64,000 bases of DNA from an uncultured Sphingomonas sp. (GTDB lineage Bacteria > Pseudomonadota > Alphaproteobacteria > Sphingomonadales > Sphingomonadaceae). A program made the translations under genes and the position numbers. Where the stretch lies: the NCBI GenBank assembly GCA_913774925.1, contig CAJYKB010000047.1:22713-86712 (forward strand), written 5' to 3'. The notes under the pieces were generated by a model that was given only the letters and a program-made list of their open reading frames with translations, ran no database searches and had not been told where the DNA came from. This document shows, piece by piece, positions 59,487 to 64,000 of the stretch (position 1 is its first letter; each line of letters starts with the position of its first letter).

Positions 59487-60406
59487 GCGACGCGTCGTCC
59501 CGCCGAAATCGCGGTGGCCTTGGCCGCGGCCTTAACGCTTTGCTGGGGGATGTCGCGCAAGATGAGCGCGACACGACAACGGACGGCGCCATCCGGGGCT
59601 CCGTCCGGATGATCCCGGTCAGCGCCATCGCGCCGCACCCCGACCAGCCACGCCGTCACTTCGACGAACATGCGCTCGAAGAGCTTTCGCAGTCGATTGC
59701 CGAGCGCGGTGTCATCCAGCCGATCATCGTCCGCCCGCACGGCCACGATTATCAGATCGTCGCGGGCGAGCGTCGCTGGCGCGCGGCGCAGCGCGCTCGA
59801 CTGCACGAGGTGCCGGTCGTCGTGCGCGACTATAGCGATAGCGAAACGCTGCAGATCGCGCTTCTGGAGAATATCCAGCGTCAGGATCTCAACGCGATCG
59901 AGGAAGCGCAGGCGTATCAGCGGCTACTAGACGAGTTCGGCCACACACAGGAAGCTTTGGCCCGCGCCGTCCACAAGTCTCGTAGCCATGTCGCCAACCT
60001 ATTGAGATTGCTGGACCTTCCGTCGGAAATTCAGGCGCGGGTGGTCGAGGGTTCGTTGTCGATGGGTCACGCTCGTGCCATCCTGGGCGCGGCCGACCCG
60101 ATCGCGCTCGCCGATCAGGTGGTCGCGCAGGGGCTATCCGTCCGCCAGACGGAAAAGCTCGCGGCAGAGGTCAAGCGCGGCGCGTCGGGAGAAGAGGGAA
60201 AGCGTCCGCGCGGCGTTGCCGGCGGCGTCCACGGCGGCACCGGCAGCGCCGATATCGAGGCGCTCGAGCGTCAGCTCGCCGATCTGCTCGGCCTCAACGT
60301 CCATATCGTCTTCACGCCGGAAGGATCGGGCTCGATCACGCTCGACTACAGCACGCTCGAGCAACTCGACATGGTGTGCCAGCGTCTCAGCGGCGAGCGG
60401 ATCTAA
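59483..60406 (+). CDS. parB: Chromosome partitioning protein ParB
   Basis: A 307-residue centromere-binding CTPase. The N-terminal CTP-binding region has DQPRRHF and GERRWRAAQ (the GxxRxxA-type box), the middle HTH (EALARAVHKSRSHVANLLRLLDLP) recognises parS, and the C-terminal part (IEALERQLADLLG) dimerises. An extreme N-terminal basic stretch (RRNRGGLGRGLNALL) is the ParA-stimulating end. The last four bases overlap the convergent holA gene. Three parS-like sites occur within 3.1 kb upstream. Confidence 0.97.
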   Translation: MSDASSRRNRGGLGRGLNALLGDVAQDERDTTTDGAIRGSVRMIPVSAIAPHPDQPRRHFDEHALEELSQSIAERGVIQPIIVRPHGHDYQIVAGERRWRAAQRARLHEVPVVVRDYSDSETLQIALLENIQRQDLNAIEEAQAYQRLLDEFGHTQEALARAVHKSRSHVANLLRLLDLPSEIQARVVEGSLSMGHARAILGAADPIALADQVVAQGLSVRQTEKLAAEVKRGASGEEGKRPRGVAGGVHGGTGSADIEALERQLADLLGLNVHIVFTPEGSGSITLDYSTLEQLDMVCQRLSGERI

Positions 60407-61413
60407 CGCTTCGCACGGCGGGCGAGGCGAAGCAGAAGCGCATCCGCCACCACGGGTCCCGCCGGACCCGCCGCCATGACCTCCCGCTCGGTGCGTCGTG
60501 CGGCCATCGTTGCTGCTTCCAGATCCGCGAGGCTCCACCGTCGCACGGCCGCGGCGGTGGCCGCCTGCTCCTTCCAGAAGACGCCGCGGCGCTTCATCGC
60601 CTGTTCGGCCCCCTCGCCGCCATCGATCGCGCGCTTCAACTCCGCCAGCATCGTGAGGCGCCGTACCAGCGCCCGCAGGATGGGGATCGGGGACGCGTCC
60701 GGTCCGGTCCGCCGCAACGCCTCCAGCAGCGGGATGACCTCCCCGCCCGTCGCGGCCAGCACCACCTCCCCCATCTCCCCGTCGGCGAGTTCGGCGCCGA
60801 TCGCCTCCAACGCCGCCTCGTCCGCCTCCTGTGGACGATCGGGCGCGGCATCGAGATACAACGCCAGCTTCTCGACCTCGCGCGCCATGATCGCACGGTC
60901 GCCGTCTGCCGCCCGCACGATCCGCGACGCTGCCGCCGGCGAAAGTCGCAGCCCCTCGCCTCGCGCCAGCTCCGCCACCAGCCCGGCCGCGTTGCGCGCA
61001 TCCGGCGGATAGCAGGCGAAGGCCAGCGCCCGATCGGATTCGATCGCGGCCTTCACCAACTTGCCCGTCGCCTTCACAGTAGGGGCGATCATCACCGCCG
61101 GATTGCCCGCCACGGTAGCCGCCAGCAGGCTCTCGACCGCCTCGAGCGATTCCTCGCCCGCGGTGGTCACCCGAATATGCCGCGCATCGCCGAACAGCGA
61201 GATCGCCGCCGCCTCGTCGGCCAGCCGCGCCGGGTCCGCGCGCAGCGTCGCGCCGTCCAGGTCGATCCGTTCCGCCCCCTCCCCCAGCGCGCGCGCCAGG
61301 CGCCCCGCGAATGCCATCGCGGTCGATTCGTCGGGCCCGTGCAGAAGGTAGAGCCGGATATCCGCCGGCGGGCGGTCCAGCGCAGCCGTCAGCCGCGCTT
61401 CCGTCGCCTTCAT
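60403..61413 (-). CDS. holA: DNA polymerase III subunit delta
   Basis: A 336-residue clamp-loader subunit (AAA+-like fold without ATPase motif) that opens the sliding clamp. Recognisable segments are LYLLHGPDESTAM at the start of domain I, VSLFGDARHIRV-type strand (AISLFGDARHIRVT) and LLEALRRTGPDASPIPILRALVRRL in the collar domain. The start overlaps the end of lptE by four bases (ATGA). The leuS-lptE-holA order is the standard proteobacterial operon. Confidence 0.93.
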   Translation of the reverse strand: MKATEARLTAALDRPPADIRLYLLHGPDESTAMAFAGRLARALGEGAERIDLDGATLRADPARLADEAAAISLFGDARHIRVTTAGEESLEAVESLLAATVAGNPAVMIAPTVKATGKLVKAAIESDRALAFACYPPDARNAAGLVAELARGEGLRLSPAAASRIVRAADGDRAIMAREVEKLALYLDAAPDRPQEADEAALEAIGAELADGEMGEVVLAATGGEVIPLLEALRRTGPDASPIPILRALVRRLTMLAELKRAIDGGEGAEQAMKRRGVFWKEQAATAAAVRRWSLADLEAATMAARRTEREVMAAGPAGPVVADALLLRLARRAKR

Positions 61414-61919
61414 CGCTTGTCGGTCGCCGGCGCCTGCACTCGCCGTGCGTACAGCGCGAGGCGCGCCACGATCTGGTCCGCCACGGTGTCCGACAGTCGT
61501 TCGAGCGCGCTGCTCTCCGCCGCGATCGTGGCATATTCGGAGCCGACGACATCGATCCCCGCGTCCGACCCGGCCGTCGCATCGACCAATATCGTCCCCT
61601 GCGCCGCATCGACCAGTTGATAGCGCGCGCGCAGCGTCCGCCGCTCACGCGATACCGCATCGTCGGCGCGCGCGCCCAGCCCGACGATCGTGTCGTCCAG
61701 CACCACGTTCAGTCGGTAGCGCGCCGGCCCCTCGCCCAACGCCGCCAGCCGATCGCGCAGCGCGTTCGCCACCAGCCAACCCGACTTCCCTTGAATCGGC
61801 GCCACCTCGATCCCCGACAGGGTCGCCGCGATCGGGCCTGCGGTACTGCCGCTGTACAACGGCGTCAGCCCGCACGCAGACAGCGCGACGGGCAGAAGCA
61901 AGGCAGCGAGCTTCCTCAT
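61410..61919 (-). CDS. lptE: LPS-assembly lipoprotein LptE
   Basis: A 169-residue outer-membrane lipoprotein that plugs LptD. The signal peptide ends in a lipobox ([12 protein letters not shown]), and the fold's strands and helices follow ([25 protein letters not shown]). Length and position between leuS and holA fit the family. It partners with lptC, lptA and lptB at 31-33 kb of this window, while lptD is not here. Overlaps leuS by four bases. Confidence 0.9.
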   Translation of the reverse strand: MRKLAALLLPVALSACGLTPLYSGSTAGPIAATLSGIEVAPIQGKSGWLVANALRDRLAALGEGPARYRLNVVLDDTIVGLGARADDAVSRERRTLRARYQLVDAAQGTILVDATAGSDAGIDVVGSEYATIAAESSALERLSDTVADQIVARLALYARRVQAPATDKR

Positions 61920-64000
61920 GCGACCAGGTTCACCAGACGGTCGGGCACGACGATGACCTTGCGCGGCGACTTGCCCTCCAGCGCGCGGACGACCTTCTCC
62001 GACGCCAGTGCCGCCGCCTCTACCTCGTCCTTCGGCATCCCCTTGGCGAGCATCAGCGTATCGCGCAGCTTGCCGTTGACCTGGATCGCGATCGTCACCT
62101 CGTCATCGACCAGCATCGCGGGATCGACGGCGGGCCAGGCGGCGTCAGCGATCAGCCCGCCCTCCCCCGCCAGCGCCCACGCTTCCTCGGCCAGATGCGG
62201 CACCATCGGCGCGGACAGCAGGACGAGCGTCCGCACGGCTGCGCGCCGCTCGGCGGAGGCGGGCGCCTTCTCGATCGCGCTGGTCAGCGCATAGAGCGCC
62301 GCGACCGCCTTGTTGAACTGCAACCCCTCGACCGCGGCATGGACCGCGGCGGTGGTACGATGCACCTGCTTGCGCAACGCGATGTCATCGCCGGACACCG
62401 CCGCCGCCTCGGGCGACAGCTCGGCATCGACCAGCCGCCACAGCCGTTGGACGAAGCGCCACGCGCCCTCGATCCCATTCTCGCTCCACTCCAGATCGCG
62501 CTCGGGCGGCGAATCCGAGAGCATGAACCAGCGCACCGCGTCCGCTCCGTACTGATCCACGATCGGCTCGGGATCGACGGTGTTCTTCTTGGACTTGGAC
62601 ATCTTCTCGACGCGGCCGCGCCGGATCGGGATCGATGCGCCGTCTTCCGTCTGCGCGAACAGCGCCCCGCCCTCGCCGACGATCAGCGCGTCCGGCGGCA
62701 CCCACAAGGCGCCCGGCGGCCCCGAATAGTCCGGGATGTCGAGCTGATAGGTTTCGTGCGTCACCATGCCCTGCGTGAACAGCCCGGTGAACGGCTCGGC
62801 CAGATCGATCAGCCCGACGTGACGCAGCGCGCGGGTCCAGAATCGCGCATAGAGCAGGTGGAGGATCGCATGCTCGACCCCGCCGATATACTGCCCCACC
62901 GGCAGCCAGCTTTCGGCGACGGCGCGGTCGAACGGCCGATCCTCCGGCTGGCTAGCGAAGCGGATAAAGTACCACGATGAATCGGCGAACGTGTCGAGCG
63001 TGTCCGTATCGCGCAGCGCGTCCGCGCCGCAGGACGGGCAGGCGACATGCTTCCACGTGGGATGGCGATCCAGCGGGTTGCCCGGCACGTCGAAGGTGAC
63101 ATCCTCGGGCAGTTCCACCGGCAACTGTTTGCGCGGCACCGGCACCTCGCCGCACGCGGCGCAATGGATGATCGGGATCGGCGTACCCCAGTAACGCTGG
63201 CGGCTCACCCCCCAGTCGCGCAGCCGCCACACCGTGGTGCCATGGCCCCAGCCGCCGTCCTCGGCGCGACGGATCACCTCGCGCTTGGCGTCGGCCACGT
63301 CCATCCCGTCGAGGAAATGCGAGTTTACCAGCGTCCCCACGCCGGTCCACGCCTCCTGCTCGCCGAACGCGGGATCGGTCTTGTCGCCATCCGACACCAC
63401 GCGCCGGATCGGCAGCGCATATTTGGTCGCGAAGTCAAAATCGCGCTGGTCGTGCGCCGGCACGCCGAACACCGCGCCGGTGCCATAGTCCATCAGCACG
63501 AAGTTGGCGACGAACACCGGCAGGTCGCCCGCCCCGAACGGATGCGCCGCGGTCAGCCCGGTATCGAACCCCAGCTTCTCCTGCGTTTCCAGCTCGGCCG
63601 CGGTCGTCCCGCCCTGCTTGCACCGCTCGACGAACGCCGCCGCCTCGGGGTTCGTCGCCGCGATCCCCTGAGCGATCGGATGATCCGCCGCGACCGCAAC
63701 GAAGCTGGCACCGAACATCGTGTCGGGGCGGGTGGTGAACACCTCCACCGACCCGCCATCGGACAGCGCGAACCGGAACTGCAGCCCCTGGCTCTTGCCG
63801 ATCCAGTTCTCCTGCATCAGCCGCACCTTGTCGGGCCACTGATCCAGCGTCGCGAGGCCATCGAGCAGGTCGTCGGCGAACTGCGTGATCTTCAGGAACC
63901 ATTGCGACAGCTTGCGCTTCTCGACCAGCGCGCCGGAACGCCATCCGCGCCCGTCGATCACCTGCTCGTTGGCCAGCACGGTCATGTCGACCGGGTCCCA
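61916..64000 (-). CDS. leuS: Leucyl-tRNA synthetase, C-terminal part (runs off the right edge)
   Basis: About 694 residues of LeuRS; the N-terminal 150 or so, including the HIGH motif, lie outside the window. Seen are the editing domain ([22 protein letters not shown] and [19 protein letters not shown]), the catalytic core ([19 protein letters not shown]), the KMSKSK motif in [15 protein letters not shown], and the anticodon-binding region. A zinc-type module ([18 protein letters not shown]) is present. First gene of the leuS-lptE-holA operon. Confidence 0.96.
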   Translation of the reverse strand, partial: WDPVDMTVLANEQVIDGRGWRSGALVEKRKLSQWFLKITQFADDLLDGLATLDQWPDKVRLMQENWIGKSQGLQFRFALSDGGSVEVFTTRPDTMFGASFVAVAADHPIAQGIAATNPEAAAFVERCKQGGTTAAELETQEKLGFDTGLTAAHPFGAGDLPVFVANFVLMDYGTGAVFGVPAHDQRDFDFATKYALPIRRVVSDGDKTDPAFGEQEAWTGVGTLVNSHFLDGMDVADAKREVIRRAEDGGWGHGTTVWRLRDWGVSRQRYWGTPIPIIHCAACGEVPVPRKQLPVELPEDVTFDVPGNPLDRHPTWKHVACPSCGADALRDTDTLDTFADSSWYFIRFASQPEDRPFDRAVAESWLPVGQYIGGVEHAILHLLYARFWTRALRHVGLIDLAEPFTGLFTQGMVTHETYQLDIPDYSGPPGALWVPPDALIVGEGGALFAQTEDGASIPIRRGRVEKMSKSKKNTVDPEPIVDQYGADAVRWFMLSDSPPERDLEWSENGIEGAWRFVQRLWRLVDAELSPEAAAVSGDDIALRKQVHRTTAAVHAAVEGLQFNKAVAALYALTSAIEKAPASAERRAAVRTLVLLSAPMVPHLAEEAWALAGEGGLIADAAWPAVDPAMLVDDEVTIAIQVNGKLRDTLMLAKGMPKDEVEAAALASEKVVRALEGKSPRKVIVVPDRLVNLVA

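Noticed and set aside
63047-63066. Possible fourth parS site (TTCCACGTGG in leuS)
   Set aside because: Only the central CACGTG and a few neighbours match; the outer positions of the palindrome do not. It codes for FHVG in leuS and is better explained as chance.

Overview
The window is a high-GC, gene-dense stretch of an alphaproteobacterial chromosome. It is most likely from Sphingomonas or a close relative in the Sphingomonadaceae. The reasons are the mnmE-mnmG-rsmG-parA-parB cluster with a DUF6489 gene in front of it, an Atm1-type exporter with the glutathione-pocket motif, a fused Rel enzyme, ubiquinone genes, the Lpt genes lptC-lptA-lptB-rpoN, and many palindromic intergenic repeats of the kind seen in sphingomonads. 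No rRNA, tRNA, CRISPR array, transposase or prophage was recognised. Almost everything is core housekeeping. The accessory content is a CcdAB toxin-antitoxin pair, repeats and a few small hypothetical genes.

Layout. 0-10.5 kb: partial recQ, a small lipoprotein, a small acetyltransferase, the M3 peptidase dcp, an Atm1-like ABC exporter, ubiG, lysC, a membrane GT2 glycosyltransferase and an M48 protease. 10.5-14.5 kb: an osmC-like gene coupled to rel, a small secreted protein with a clear terminator, and a divergent HxlR regulator with a palindromic operator candidate. 14.5-23 kb: a flippase-like protein coupled to polA, a beta-lactamase-fold lipoprotein, nadB coupled to an ABC ATPase, and a zinc-finger protein. 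23-29 kb: tldD facing ccdAB, a PNPOx-like protein with a DUF2007 gene, glnK-amtB behind a near-perfect sigma-54 promoter, and a glutaminyl cyclase. 29-34.6 kb: a Gly-rich double cold-shock protein, an RNase D-like gene, then lptC-lptA-lptB-rpoN. 34.6-43 kb: an S10 peptidase, part of the ligase-associated DNA-damage module (exonuclease and Lhr-like helicase, no ligase visible), a tandem aspartic protease and an M20 peptidase. 43-51.3 kb: a PDZ protein, response regulator and histidine kinase operon, a 1108-residue GH18-CE4-GT2 protein, the displaced pdeM, and a UbiH-family hydroxylase. 51.4-64 kb: ftsK, a 43-residue membrane protein with its own promoter, a dienelactone hydrolase, DUF6489-mnmE-mnmG-rsmG-parA-parB with three parS-like sites, and the convergent leuS-lptE-holA operon running off the right edge.

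How the genes work together. Envelope lipopolysaccharide transport is represented by lptC, lptA, lptB and lptE. Nitrogen control is represented by rpoN and the sigma-54-driven glnK-amtB pair. Chromosome maintenance is represented by recQ, polA, holA, ftsK, parAB and parS, plus the Lhr/exonuclease/PdeM repair genes. The parS cluster implies that the right end lies in the origin-proximal centromere domain.

No wholly new system was proved. The best leads are the GH18-CE4-GT2 fusion, the ligase-less and dispersed repair module, the parS site that contains the mnmG start codon, the PDZ/two-component operon whose kinase seems to need a CTG start, and the independently promoted 43-residue membrane protein. 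All calls come from reading the sequence and recalling protein families. No database search was run.
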